Positions 1-10,506 of a stretch of 64,000 nucleotides of DNA are shown piece by piece; within the stretch, counting starts at the first letter, position 1, and the number at the start of each line of letters is the position of its first letter. Location of the stretch: assembly GCA_949130495.1 (NCBI GenBank), contig OX422211.1:536717372-536781371 (forward strand). The letters run 5' to 3'. The stretch comes from Sambucus nigra (lineage: Eukaryota > Streptophyta > Magnoliopsida > Dipsacales > Adoxaceae). The notes under the pieces were generated by a model. That model was not told the DNA's origin, made no database searches, and worked only from the letters and a program-made list of their open reading frames with translations. Both the position numbers and the translations under genes were made by a program.

Positions 1-642
1 AGACTGGATTTTTTTATGAATATCTTCCCAATATATTTTGTGTTTATCCTTTTTGTCTCCCCTTCATATAAAAAGACTAAACGGGATCAAATTTTCAAAT
101 AACTCTTTTTTAAAAAGAAAAACACCTTTTGAGTTTTCTTTTTGTAATCAAACACCTCATATCATATTCCTCACCCCCAAGATATATTGAATATCGCTTT
201 TACTAACATCAAGAAGGTGTCTTGTGATACACTCTTATAGAGACTTTTCTCTATGACTGACTTTGTGAAACAAGGTTTCACTACTGAAGAACGAAGAAGG
301 TTGAATAGGTGGATCCCTACATGTGGACAACTCTGGAGCTGGGTCATATCTGTTAGAGTTTTTGGAGTTTTATGCATCTAATTTAGTTTAGCTAAGTTTT
401 TTTTAAGTTGACTGTGTTAATAAACTTCCAGTAGTGCTAAATAATAGGCTTTGACCTACAAAGGGAGTTTTTCTCGTTTCGTGTGTTTTTGCATGTTTGG
501 TCTGAAAATTCCAAATCTATATTTGAATAGAATTTGCATGCACACCATAATTTATTGAAGATTAAAATTTGATCAAAATTTGGATTTATGTGTTGGGGCA
601 TTTAATTAAAAAAATTGATCCATTATTTCATGCACACTTTCA
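1..642 (+). repeat. 5' LTR (3' part) of the SIRE-type copia element
   Basis: It aligns along its length with 22631-23270, the right part of the 3' LTR, and ends in a TTTCA just before the primer binding site. A TATA-like box (TATAAAAAG) lies at 67-75 with a counterpart at 22692-22700, the likely promoter. The first roughly 500 bp of this LTR lie outside the window; the corresponding sequence is 16707-17204. Confidence 0.85.
67..75 (+). promoter_or_regulatory. TATA-like box in copia LTR
   Basis: TATAAAAAG is conserved in the paired LTR at 22692-22700. The position inside an LTR fits the core promoter of the element's genomic RNA. No start site can be read from the sequence. Confidence 0.45.
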
Positions 643-660
643 AATTGGTATCAGAGCCAG
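643..660 (+). other. Primer binding site, initiator Met tRNA type
   Basis: TTGGTATCAGAGCCAG directly follows the LTR end. TGGTATCAGAGC is the usual plant retrotransposon match to the 3' end of initiator methionine tRNA, and it fixes the LTR/internal boundary. Confidence 0.85.
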
Positions 661-751
661 TTACACCAAAATATCATGTAATCCTTTTACACAAATTTTT
701 TTACATCAATTTTTTTAGAAAAATTATCGATATTTAAGAAGATTAAATTTA

Positions 752-1836
752 ATGGATAATTTATATAATCGAATGCCCATTTTTAATTGTTCCAAGTATG
801 CTTACTAGAAAACTAGGATAAGGTCTACATAAAAATCAATTGATGAACATGTCTGGTTGTTATGGAAATGAGGGTGGACACCACTCACTATAACTATTGA
901 TAATGTCGTTGGCCGTAAACCTATCTCTCAATGGATAAAGGATGACTTTAAATGGAGAAATTTTAACTCGCATGATTTGAGTGCCAAATCGGAAGCCGCC
1001 ACCCCTGAAGAGTTTGGTCGCATTATGATGATCACCATGTCTAAAGAAGCTTGGTATACTCCCCACCTCACTCATGAGAGAAACAACGCTGTTAAAGATT
1101 CTAAGATACAAAATCTCACCACACAATTTGAAACGATCACTATGCTTGAATCTGAATCATTTGATGAGTTTTACGCACGGATGTCCAATATAGTAAACTC
1201 ATGTTTCAATTTAGGTGAAAGAGTAATTGAGACACATGTCGTTAAGAAAACCTTGAGATCGCTCCCTGCCCATCTTATTCCTAAAGTTACTGTGCTAAAT
1301 GCATTAGGAATCCTAGATACTCTTTAGTTAGAATAACTTTAGGATATCTTCAAACATATGAGATATATATGTTTCCTAACACTATTAAGCCTAAGCAAAA
1401 GGGAATTGCACTAAAAACCCAATCAATAAAGAAAGAAGAAGTGTCGTCTAATTCTGAGTACGACTTTGATTTTATATGACTTAGCCATTTTTTGCTAAAA
1501 AATTCAAAATGTTTCTCAAACTTAAAAAGAAAAATATTTCCAAACAAAAAGAAAAGTTTTAAGAAAGATAAAAAATATAAATCGGGCAAGAAAAATTTTG
1601 ACAAAGAAAAGAAATATTTCCCAAAGAAAGATGATGAGATATGTTATGAGTGTGAGGGAAATGGTCACAAAGCTCATAAGTGTCCAAGTAGGTTAAAGAG
1701 ACAAGGGTACGACAAAGTTGCCTTAAATGTTATGACTATGATGGATAGGGTCACCAAGATCATAAGTGTCCAACTAGGTTAAAGAAATAAGGGTAAATAC
1801 AAAGTTTCCTTAAATGTCACACTTGGAGATAGCAAG
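752..1836 (+). pseudogene. gag (UBN2-type capsid and CCHC knuckles), SIRE-type copia
   Basis: Structural protein of the virus-like particle. The likely start is ATG 752, about 90 bp after the primer site. The first part reads in one frame with stops near 800-890. From 977 an open stretch of 116 codons holds the typical UBN2 gag core, with wording such as KDSKIQNLTTQFETI, SFDEFYARMSNIVNSCFNLGE and LRSLPAHL. It stops at 1325. A lysine-rich stretch follows and leads to a CCHC knuckle, CYECEGNGHKAHKC, at about 1640-1682. The knuckle segment is duplicated immediately downstream. Several stops and frame changes make this a clear pseudogene. Confidence 0.82.
1641..1836 (+). repeat. Tandem duplication (86-bp offset) of the CCHC knuckle segment
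   Basis: The segment running from the codons for the knuckle through AAGTGTCCAA and GTTAAAGA to the CCTTAAATGT word occurs twice, offset by 86 bp (GGTCAC at 1663 and again at 1749). The second copy has lost the second cysteine of the first pair (it reads as Tyr) but keeps His and the last Cys. This may be an ancestral two-knuckle gag or a later duplication. Confidence 0.7.
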
Positions 1837-2410
1837 GTCAAGTCGGTGAGATTGGGGGATGAATCACCGCATGGATGTAAATTTACTACATTTATGGCTA
1901 GTCATGTTAGTATACCGAGTGCACCTCATGACAATGAGGAAACAACTAAACATGGACACCTCGACATTGAGTTTAGTCATTCTGATGAGAGTGAAGGGAA
2001 AACTGTTTTTAAGTGAGAGTGAGAGTGAGCTACGATGCGCTTATGCCAATCTTTATGGTGAGTCCTTTAAAACTAAGAAATAAAACAAATGTTAACTGTG
2101 GGAGTTTTAACCTTAGAGAAGGATTTAAGTTAGGTGACAGAGAGTAAGTCCTCTCTGAGAGAAGCTTTAGGAGAGAGAGTTGTTTAGTTGAGAGAAACAA
2201 CGGGAACTTGACCAACAAGGTGGCTAGTCTTACGAGAGATTTCCAAGCATCTGTGGAGTCTTGTGAGAAACTTGAAGCCCTTGTATCCCAACTCAATAAA
2301 GATCTTGAACGTGTTCGATAGGTCAAGATAACTATCGAGGGTACATAGAAGAAAGTAGATAGGATGCTCCTTGTTCCCGCTTTAGGTTTTGGTGAGTCAT
2401 GGAATAGGTT

Positions 2411-2983
2411 ATGACGGTGCATCCACTGCCCATACTGCACCGGAACTGGTTCCTAAATTTTTTATTAATACTTATGGCCCTCAACCTAAACCACAAAATA
2501 GAGTTCAACATAGAAAATCAAGACAAGGTAGACCCTAACCTGTGTATGTTTGCACTTTTTGCAAAAAAAAGAGGTCACCTTAGAGAGTTTTGCTATAAAT
2601 TAGGTAGAACTATGCATACTCCTACGCAACGCTCTAGCGACTTTGTTAGCCTTAGAAAGCAAGTTGAGTCTCTATTCCTCACTTCGCAAAGCTTAGTGGA
2701 ATAATTTTAACGAATGTCTTTACCATTTGAGAACGCTTCCAATGTTCAGACTAGAGCCAATAATGACAAGGGAAAAAATGTTACCCAAATTTGGATACCT
2801 AAGCAAGATGTCAACGCCCTTGTTATGCACGTTTCTCTCAAGGTTCAAAATATTTCCCAATGGTATTTTGACAGTGGGTGCTATAGGCACATGACTGGTG
2901 ACATTTCATTTTTTATCCACCTTGAAGATCGAAATGAAGGTAAAGTCATGCTTATTAATGTGAGTGGGTCTAGTATTTTATAA
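2411..2983 (+). pseudogene. Second knuckle and aspartic protease region, SIRE-type copia
   Basis: An open stretch at 2411-2701 ends in a degraded zinc knuckle (KKRGHLREFCYKLGR; the first cysteine pair is damaged). The next, 2714-2983, has WYFDSGCYRHMTGD, matching the copia protease active site, with the catalytic Asp in the DSG triad still present. Upstream, 1840-2410 is out of frame with scattered stops. In the intact polyprotein this protease would cut Gag-Pol. Here it is isolated by stops on both sides. Confidence 0.75.
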
Positions 2984-3181
2984 TGTGGATGTGTTGAGAT
3001 ACCCGGGTTCCCTAAATTAGATATTGTGTTGTACGTGAAAGGGTTAAAAATAAACTAAATTAGCATAATCCAACTTTGAGATGCAAACTTTGTGATAAAG
3101 TTTGACCGGTCCGAATGTAAGGGTTATGACCAATCTGATGAACTTTTATTACGTGGTGTGAGAACCTAAGATAATTGTTAC

Positions 3182-3900
3182 ATGATTGTTCCCAAGTCCT
3201 CCTTTGTGTGTAACAGTTCCACAGTCTCCACTATAGACCTTTGGCATCAACGACCTGATCACTTGAACTTTATAGATCTTGAGATATTAGTGAAAAAGGA
3301 CCTAGTTCATGGCTTACCATCACTTGGGAAACTAACTCCTCGATTTGTGGACCTCACCAATAAGGAAAATAAATGAGAATTACCCCATCAAAAGTTGAAT
3401 ACCATTCCCAACTCTCACATTTTGGTGTTGATTCACATGGATATTATTAGGTGCTAAGAGATATATTCTCGTGGTGATTAATGACTTTTCTAGATATTCT
3501 ATCATAGGATTTCTTAGAGAAAAGTTCGATGTGATTGAGTTCCTTACAACCAAGTGTCATGTCCTATAAAATAAGCACGAAGTCACTATTAATCAATGCG
3601 TAGTGACAATGACACTGAATTTAAAGAAGACAAAGTGGATAGCTATTGTGTGGAGTGGGGATAAAATATGAGTTTTCGACCATTTGTACTCCTAAAAAAA
3701 TGGAATCATTGAGAGGAAGAATCGAACGATATAAGAAATGGCTAGATACATGCTTCTTAGGAGAAACGTACCTAGATGTTTTCGGGCAGGGGCGGTGAGC
3801 ACCATATGCCATACAATGAATAGGGTATATCTTCATCCGCACACATTTCACACGCCTTATGAGTTGTGAACAGGGAAGAAGCCCAACCTAATATATTTCA
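3182..3900 (+). pseudogene. GAG-pre-integrase and integrase remnant, SIRE-type copia
   Basis: The pre-integrase motif LWHQRPDHLNF is visible near 3240-3275; a conserved Gly is changed, since copia elements usually have LGH. Integrase pieces follow in shifting frames: NDFSRYSIIGFLREKF near 3478-3530 and RSDNDTEFKEDKVDSYC near 3598-3650. The second holds the second catalytic Asp. The tail around 3700-3760 corresponds to the region of the catalytic Glu but is damaged. Integrase inserts the cDNA into host DNA; this copy cannot. Confidence 0.72.
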
Positions 3901-4289
3901 GTGTCTTTATAAGCACTTGCTACATCTTGCGAGATAGAGAGAACTTAGGAAATTTCAACTCCTGAAGCGATGATGGGATATTCTTAGGATATTCAACGAC
4001 GGGTAGGGCTTATAGAGTTTTTAAAATTACTAGATATAAAGTTATAGAGTCAATAAAAGTCATGATTAAAGATGATGAACCACCGACGTTTGTTACTCCT
4101 AGCCCCCAATGTGAGGATGATGCACCCCTTGGTGATGATCCCATCCTTGCTCATGCTAACACATTGGATCTCATCCCTGATTGAGGGGAAACATTATCTT
4201 GGCGTCAACAGAGTAATAACCATTATGCTATACTTAGTGATCCTACATTAGATGTCAAGACTCATGCTCAACTTAAAAATATGATTACC

Positions 4290-5375
4290 TATCGGTGCTA
4301 CACATCTTTAGTCGAGCCCAAGAATGTGAAAAAAGCACTCAAGGATGAGCATTGGATAACCTCCATTCAAGATGAGTTGCTTTAGTTTCATGAGAATGAT
4401 GTCTGGGAGTTAGTCCCCTCGACCTAGTGAGTTTAATATGATAATGGTACCATAGTTTACAATAAGGCTAGGTCGGTTGCTCAAGGCTACACATAGATTG
4501 AGGGTGTAAAATTTGGCGATACATTCACTCCTGTTGCTAGGCTTAAGTTCGTCCGCTTACTACTCGCCATACCGTGTCATCTGCGCTTTAAGCTATATCA
4601 GATGGAAGCCAACAGTGACTTTTTAAATTGCATTCTACAGGAGGAGGTTTACGTGAAATAACTAAAAGGGTTTGAAGACCCTAATCACTCGGGACACGTC
4701 TATAATCTTAATAAGGTCTTGTATGGTTTGAGGAAATCACCCCGTGCTTGGTACGAGAGTCTCACTTTTTATCTCTTAGCTCATGGATTTAAGAGAGTGG
4801 GAGTGGATAAGACATTATTTGTGAGAGGAGAGAGTGGTGCTATTTTGGTTGCCCAAGTATATGTGGATGACATAGTCTTTGGATCCACGTGCTCCCACCA
4901 TGCTCACACCTTTGAGGAGGAGATGAAAAGTGAGTTTGAGATGAGCATGGTAGGTGAGATTATATTCTTCCTAGGTCTCAAGGTTTGTCAACCTAAGGAT
5001 GGGATACTCATATCTAAATTAAAATATGTAAGTGAAGTTGAGAAAAAGCTTGGTTTAGACTCCGCTAAGCACTCACACGCCCCTATGAGTACCTTGAAAA
5101 AGCTTAGCAAAGATGCTTTAGGCAAGGACGTAGAGCAAACCCTTTATCGGAGTATGATAGGTAGTCTCCTATACTTGATCGCTAGTCATCTTGATATTTC
5201 CTTTAGTGTTGGAGTCTGTGCACGATACCAAGAGTCCTCGAAAGAGTCACACTTACATGAACTTAAATGTATAATAAAATAAGTGAGGGAAAATGTTTCA
5301 TACAATATTTGGTATTCTTTTGATACCGATTACCGATTGTTCACCTATTCAGATGTCGATTGGATCGGGATATAG
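4290..5375 (+). pseudogene. Reverse transcriptase and start of RNase H, SIRE-type copia
   Basis: The RT begins near 4310 (PKNVKKALKDEHWITSIQDE). It continues with VAQGYT, TPVARL, LLAI and KLYQMEA, then an open stretch at 4719-5282 with LYGLRKSPRAWYESL and the catalytic box YVDDIVFGS. Three stops lie where copia RTs usually carry Gln: TAG near 4384, TAG near 4495 and TAA near 4657. The RNase H part starts after 5282 (YSDVDW) and is cut at 5375 by the Tekay insertion. It resumes at 14675. Confidence 0.85.
5371..5375. other. Left target site duplication TATAG of the Tekay element
   Basis: TATAG directly precedes TGTGACACC at 5376. The same five bases follow the right end of the element at 14675-14679. 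A perfect 5-bp duplication shows that everything in between entered as one unit. Confidence 0.88.
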
Positions 5376-6990
5376 TGTGACACCCCAACTAATTAAATAC
5401 CGGGTAGCTACTCCTTTATTAAATTAATACAAAATGCCAAGTTGGTTCAGTTAATAGCATCACTGTCGAAAACATTTTTAATAATTACTAACCACCTAGT
5501 ATTTAAAAAGTAAGATGCCAAATTTTAAAATAATTCTGATTAACATGCATTGAAAGAACAATGAAAGAGTAACATAACCATACACCATAGAGTCTCAATA
5601 AGGTAACCAACAAATAATAGTAAGTCTGGAGGAAAACTCCTCGCAACAATCCCACGACTGAAATAAATAAAACAGTGAATCCTGAATTAATTACATGCCA
5701 AAGATCTGAATAACTGAAATAAGAAATGTCTCTGATAGAAATGGGCGACATGCCCTACAAATAATGAAACTGAATATGGAGTCAAGACAAAATAAGCGTC
5801 TACTAGCAAGGCCCTTTAACTTCCACAACAGCTACAGCTCGTCACCTGAATGGAAATCCTATGCATGGTGTCCTTGTGGCTGGGCACCTAAAAGGTTTTT
5901 ACAAAAATAGATTTGAAAGAAAACGGATCAGAGCCCGAAAGTGGAGAGTATTTTAAAAATAGCAAGTGTTTTAATGACATTAAAACAATGAATGCAAAAT
6001 ACATGTTAGGACGTGCACTCACATGAAATCCTCACCTCTCGGCTAATTGTGCACTCCTAACGTACCGTACCCATCTAAGTGACATTCATATCTTACTAAA
6101 CCGTTATAAGTTCTACCCCTTTCTACTCGATTCCCATTATACAATCTAACTTTATCAATTAAATAGAGGTTTTACTTAAACTCGAATTCTCAATTATTAG
6201 CAATACAATTCACTACAGGTTATCCCTTTTATTTTCTCAAAGCGTTACCATAATTATACTCACAATACCAATATGAAAGTTCTCATTATTTAAGCGTATA
6301 TTATTCACATCATGAATATACAATACAAGCACCCGAGACTAAGCTGTGGTGCACACATACTCTGCTATCCATCCCGGTACATCACAAACATAAGGATCAC
6401 GCATTTTGAATCTCTCAGGAATCGTTCTCAGATAACAACAATCACAAACAATGGAGGCGAACACAGTCACATCACATGGGTCACGCACATACCTACGCTC
6501 CCACGATCAACAGTCTTATTAACTTCCCAATAAGTCCTTCTCTGACCTATGTTCTCGAGGTGCCAATCTAAATCCGGGCACACAAAGATTAGATGGCCCT
6601 AAGCGAATGTAAACCTCCCGTGATAGCAAGTATGGTAGGTATGTCATATACATAAAATCATATACATATACTAAGCATGCACACATCCTAGTAATTATCA
6701 TAATTTATTAGTGGTATACTTCTCATTCTGATACCAACTTATAATGTCACGCAAGTCATATGTCCCCGGTTCAAATGTATTCAAGTCATTTATTTTCCTC
6801 GCATCGTGATTAGTCACTCGCGTCCTAATCTACCAATATCATTTGGTTCAAATCATTCTTCTATATTTTACTCCTCAATATATCCCGAATATCCCAACTA
6901 TATCGATTAGTCATCAAGGGAATGTTATCTCTACAATTAAAGAAGGTTACGGGACAATAGAAATCAAATCAGGCCAAAAAGGCCAATTTG
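5376..6990 (-). repeat. Inverted partial LTR (U5 side only) at the left end of the Tekay element
   Basis: Reads TGTGACACCCC at its outer end and matches the reverse complement of 13062-14674, with scattered substitutions like those of an aged LTR pair. Homology ends in GGCCAAT at 6981-6987, three to five bases before the primer binding site. The last shared part contains GGCCAAAAAGGCC, a small inverted repeat (6973-6985). The matching point in the right LTR lies just after its palindrome array. The roughly 1.2-kb U3 side is absent. Confidence 0.9.
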
Positions 6991-6991
6991 G

Positions 6992-7003
6992 TGGTATCAG
7001 AGC
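6992..7003 (+). other. Primer binding site of Tekay element
   Basis: TGGTATCAGAGC, the initiator Met tRNA complement, sits directly beside the end of the inverted LTR arm. The stretch 7004-7173 between it and gag is the untranslated leader. It is alignable with the leader of the second Tekay element (TTCTAGTGTCC, AGAGCCCTAT words). Confidence 0.85.
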
Positions 7004-7173
7004 ATCAAGTTCTAGTGTCCTTTAGGATCTGTACGGCTTGTTATGTTTCCGCTGAGCTTTCTTTGATGTAGAGCCCTATATTTTAGGACTATTGTATTCT
7101 TTTATGTATCCTTCGCTCTTCAGCTATTTTGGGTTTATAACTGCGAACTTATAAGACTTTACTGTCATTTCAG

Positions 7174-8318
7174 ATGCCTCCACGACGTGCGCAGCGAGTT
7201 CCTAGGGATGCACAGCCAGAGCCACAGCCAGCACCAGTACAGGGCACCATTAATGTCGCCGAGGTTGCAGCTATTGTAGCCCAAACGGTAAATGCCGCCC
7301 TAGCAGTTGTACAACAGGCACCACCCCAGGCACCAATAGCCGCGCCAGTTCAGGCACATGCATTCCCGTCTGCTTGGGAACACGTTCGTGATGCTTTTCA
7401 GAAAGCACACCCACCGGAGTTCGCAGGTAGCTACGATGTTGTGGTATCTTGTCAGTGGAGGAAAGACATTCAGAGGCACTTGAGGATGTATGAGTGCACC
7501 GATGTTCAGAAGCAGGTACTAGCTACTTTCAAGCTAGTGGGATCTGCACTGCAGTGGTGGGAGTCTATTACCACCGTGGAGGAGAGAGATACTCTCACGA
7601 TACAAGAATTTTGGGTTCGGTTCGACCGCAAGTATTTTCCGTCAGCCGTTCACACGGAAATGAGGAGGAAGCTAATGAATCTCAGGCAGGAGGGTAAGAC
7701 TGTGGCCGAGTATGAGGCCGAATTCACCAATTTGCTGAATATTGTTCCGGATGAGATACCGACAGAGGAGAAAAAGATTCAGAAGTTTACAGATGGATTG
7801 ACTTGGAGGATCCGTCAGCATTTATTGGGGAACCTCTCGTTGGCCACATATTCTGACGTGGTTAATGCTGCACTGTTACACTGCCAGGATCACCGCTTTC
7901 ACATGGCTGAGAGCAAGAGATCAGGAGAGTCCAGCCATCAGGGCAGGACTGAGGGAAATGGTGCTAATGGGGCACAATTTGCTCAGGTACAGAGGCAGGG
8001 TGACCAGGGTTCCCAGCAGGGGGATCATAAGAGGTTCAGATCGGGGAATTTCAGGCATGGACATGGAGGTTTTAGGTAGGGCCATCAGGGTCCGAACGGC
8101 CATCAGGGCCAGCAGGGTCAGAACGGCCAACAGCAGTATCAGCAGGGCCAGGGGAGGAATGGACACGGCCACCAGGGCCGAGGGCAGCAGGGACATTGGG
8201 GAGGAAACTTCTCGGGGAAGTGTTATGTTTGTGGCAAGACTGGCCATAAATGCCAGGATTGTCCTGATAGGGGCAGGGCCCCGCAGCAGCAGCAGCCCGA
8301 CAGGAGCCGCAGAGGCCT
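7174..8318 (+). pseudogene. gag of Tekay chromovirus
   Basis: Capsid/nucleocapsid precursor. ATG 7174 opens a 301-codon frame starting MPPRRAQRVP. An Ala/Pro/Gln-rich N-terminus is followed by the retrotransposon gag core at residues about 70-215 (ALQWWESITT, RFDRKYFP, LMNLRQEGKTVAEYEAEF). A TAG at 8077 interrupts the frame. Reading on in the same frame gives a Gly/Gln/His-rich linker and a complete CCHC knuckle, CYVCGKTGHKCQDC, at 8221-8262, so the stop is a mutation and not the natural end. A one-base frame change near the CAG run (8281-8300) then separates gag from the protease frame. Chromoviruses of this type usually have a single gag-pol ORF. Confidence 0.9.
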
Positions 8319-8942
8319 ATGTTTCTCGCCGCCCTCCCAGCACCACCACAGATGGCAGCATTACCACCCATTCCAGCGGTCCCAGTACAGCAGGGACAAC
8401 TTCAGTATGGGAGAGTGTATCAGCTCCAGCAGGTCGCAGCCCCACAGGATCCACAAGCCATTGAGGGTATGTTCTCTATTCAGGAGACTATGGGGCGTAT
8501 TTTGTTTAACACGGGGGATACACATTGCTTCATAGTTATGAGATTTGCACGCACCATGGGGTTGTTAGACACCGCCGAGAGTACGGTTACTTGTGTAGAT
8601 TCCCCGTTGAGTAGGGGTTCCGTGATTTCCCTTGTATGTAGAGGCGTGGGTATAGAGATTGGGAGGTTTACTCTACCCACGGATATGTTAGTGTTAGAGA
8701 TGACCGAGTATGATGCCATTATTGGTATGGATTGGCTAATAGTGTACCGAGCCATGATTGACTATTTTAGTAGGAGTATTATCTTTGCCATTCCCAGGAA
8801 AGAGATACTTTTAGTGGTGATGCCTCGTCCTGAGGGAGGATCGTCCACCCACTTGTACTATATAGAGGAAGAGACCTCTAAGGAAGTGGTGATACCACTT
8901 GATTCGATTCTGGTTGTTCGAGAGTTTACCGATGTATTTTAG
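8319..8942 (+). pseudogene. Aspartic protease of Tekay chromovirus
   Basis: Frame 8319-8939 begins MFLAALPAPPQ in a Pro-rich linker and contains the retropepsin domain. The active-site box, normally Asp-Ser/Thr-Gly-Ala, reads FNTGDTHCF, with Asn (codon 8508-8510) in place of the catalytic Asp. The downstream landmarks are normal: MTEYDAIIGMDWL, and then the PR-RT linker ending FTDVF. A TAG at 8940 interrupts before [13 protein letters not shown]. The protease would be inactive even if translated. Confidence 0.88.
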
Positions 8943-9840
8943 GATATACCTGGATTACCTCCGAGTAGAGAGATAGATTTTGTGATCGAATTGACGCTGG
9001 GCACTCGGCTTATTGCCCGCGCACCTTACCGTATGGATCCAGCTGAGATGAGAGAATTAAGGGATCAGATTGAACAGTTATTGGGTCAGGGGTTTATTCG
9101 GAGGAGTACTTCTCCATGGGGTGCCCCTGTGTTGTTCGTTAAGAAGAGGGATGGATCGTTGAGGTTGTGTGTTGATTACCGGGAGTTGAATAAGGTCACA
9201 ATACGGAATAAGTATCCGTTTCCCCGAATCGATGACTTATTCGACCAGCTGAGGGGAGCTTCTTTCTTCTCAAAGATTGATTTACGATCGGGATACCATC
9301 AGTTGCGTATCAGGGAGGAGGACGTCTCGAAGACTGCTTTCTTAACGAGATATGGTTCCTACGAGTTTCGGGTTATGCCTCTTGGTTTGACCAATGCTCC
9401 AGCCGTGTTTATGGACTTGATGAATAGGGTGTTCAGAGAGTTCCTAGATCAATTCGTCATTGTCTTCATTGATGATATTCTGGTCTACTCCCAGACAGAG
9501 GAAGAGCACGTCGAGCATTTGAGGAAGGTTTTGCAGACGCTACGTCAGAACGAGTTGTATGTAAAGTATTAGAAGTGCGGGTTTTGGGTGAAGGAGGTTC
9601 AGTTTTTGGGGCATATTATTTCCGACCGGGGGATATCTGTTGATCCGGGAAAGGTATCCGCGGTGAGGGAGTGGGTACAGCCCACGACACCGATTGAGAT
9701 CCATAGTTTCTTGGGCCTAGCAGGATACTATAGGAGGTTCATTCGGGGTTTCTCAAATATAGCGGGCCCTTTGACACATCTGACTCGTAAGGGTGTGCCA
9801 TTCATTTGGAGTGATACCTGTCAGTTGGCATTTGATGTTG
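8943..9840 (+). pseudogene. Reverse transcriptase of Tekay chromovirus
   Basis: Palm and fingers are well preserved: [43 protein letters not shown], and the catalytic box [13 protein letters not shown] with both Asp present (about 9463-9480). A TAG at 9570 interrupts before KCGFWVKEVQFLGH. The thumb/connection continues with GLAGYYRRFIRGFS up to about 9835. There, two bases appear to be missing in a TG-rich stretch (9834-9842), shifting the frame into the RNase H reading. RT copies the element RNA into cDNA. Confidence 0.9.
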
Positions 9841-10506
9841 AAGGACAAGTTGACCTCAGCACCTGTGTTAGCATTGCCGAGACCGGGAGTTGAGTATCTA
9901 GTTTATACCGATGCGTCTTTACAAGGACTTAGAGGTGTATTACAGCAGGAGCGTCAGGCCATATCTTATACTTCCCGTAAGCTTAAGCCTCATGAGAAGA
10001 ATTACCCCACTCATGATTTGGAGGTAGCGGCAGTTGTATTTGCCCTTCGGATTTGGAGACATTACCTTTTGGGGGAGAAGTTTCGATTGTTCACAGACCA
10101 CAAGTCCCTACAGTACCTATTCACGCAGAAGGAGTTGAATATGCGACAGCGAAGGTGGCTTGAGTTTGTGAAGGATTATCAGTTCGATATCCAATATCAC
10201 CCGGGGAAGGCTAACGTGGTAGCAGACGCGTTGAGCCGTAGGCCAGTAGATGAGGTGGCAGGGGTGTGGAGGGCAAAGTGGAAGGAGTTGGGACACCAGG
10301 ATGCAGTGGCCCGATCGTTCATGTCTGTGATGACTGTTACACCGCAGATGGTCGTGAAGGTGGTAAGGGCACAGGCAAATAACTCATTCTGTCAGGAGCA
10401 GATAGTTCGATTACTATCAGAGGTAGCCGAGTCCTATACCGTTGGTTCAGACGGGGGACTACGCTTCAATGGGAGACTGGTAGTTCCGGAAGGGGATGAA
10501 TTATGA
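9841..10506 (+). pseudogene. RNase H domain of Tekay chromovirus
   Basis: In the shifted frame, [10 protein letters not shown] leads into [16 protein letters not shown] (first catalytic Asp), the Glu region [19 protein letters not shown], the second Asp in [12 protein letters not shown], and the C-terminal Asp in [16 protein letters not shown]. The four-residue catalytic set appears complete. The frame ends at TGA 10504-10506 inside the linker to integrase, where a CGA Arg codon is the simplest ancestor. Confidence 0.88.

Noticed and set aside
5376..6990. Left arm as a separate solo LTR that inserted next to the Tekay element
   Set aside because: A separate insertion would have its own TSD and a complete LTR. 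Instead, the arm is truncated exactly at the primer site and shares one TSD with the right LTR.
8281..8320. Programmed frameshift between gag and pol in the Tekay element
   Set aside because: Relatives of this lineage usually have one continuous gag-pol frame, and the shift lies in a CAG run in a copy with other damage. A mutation is more likely.
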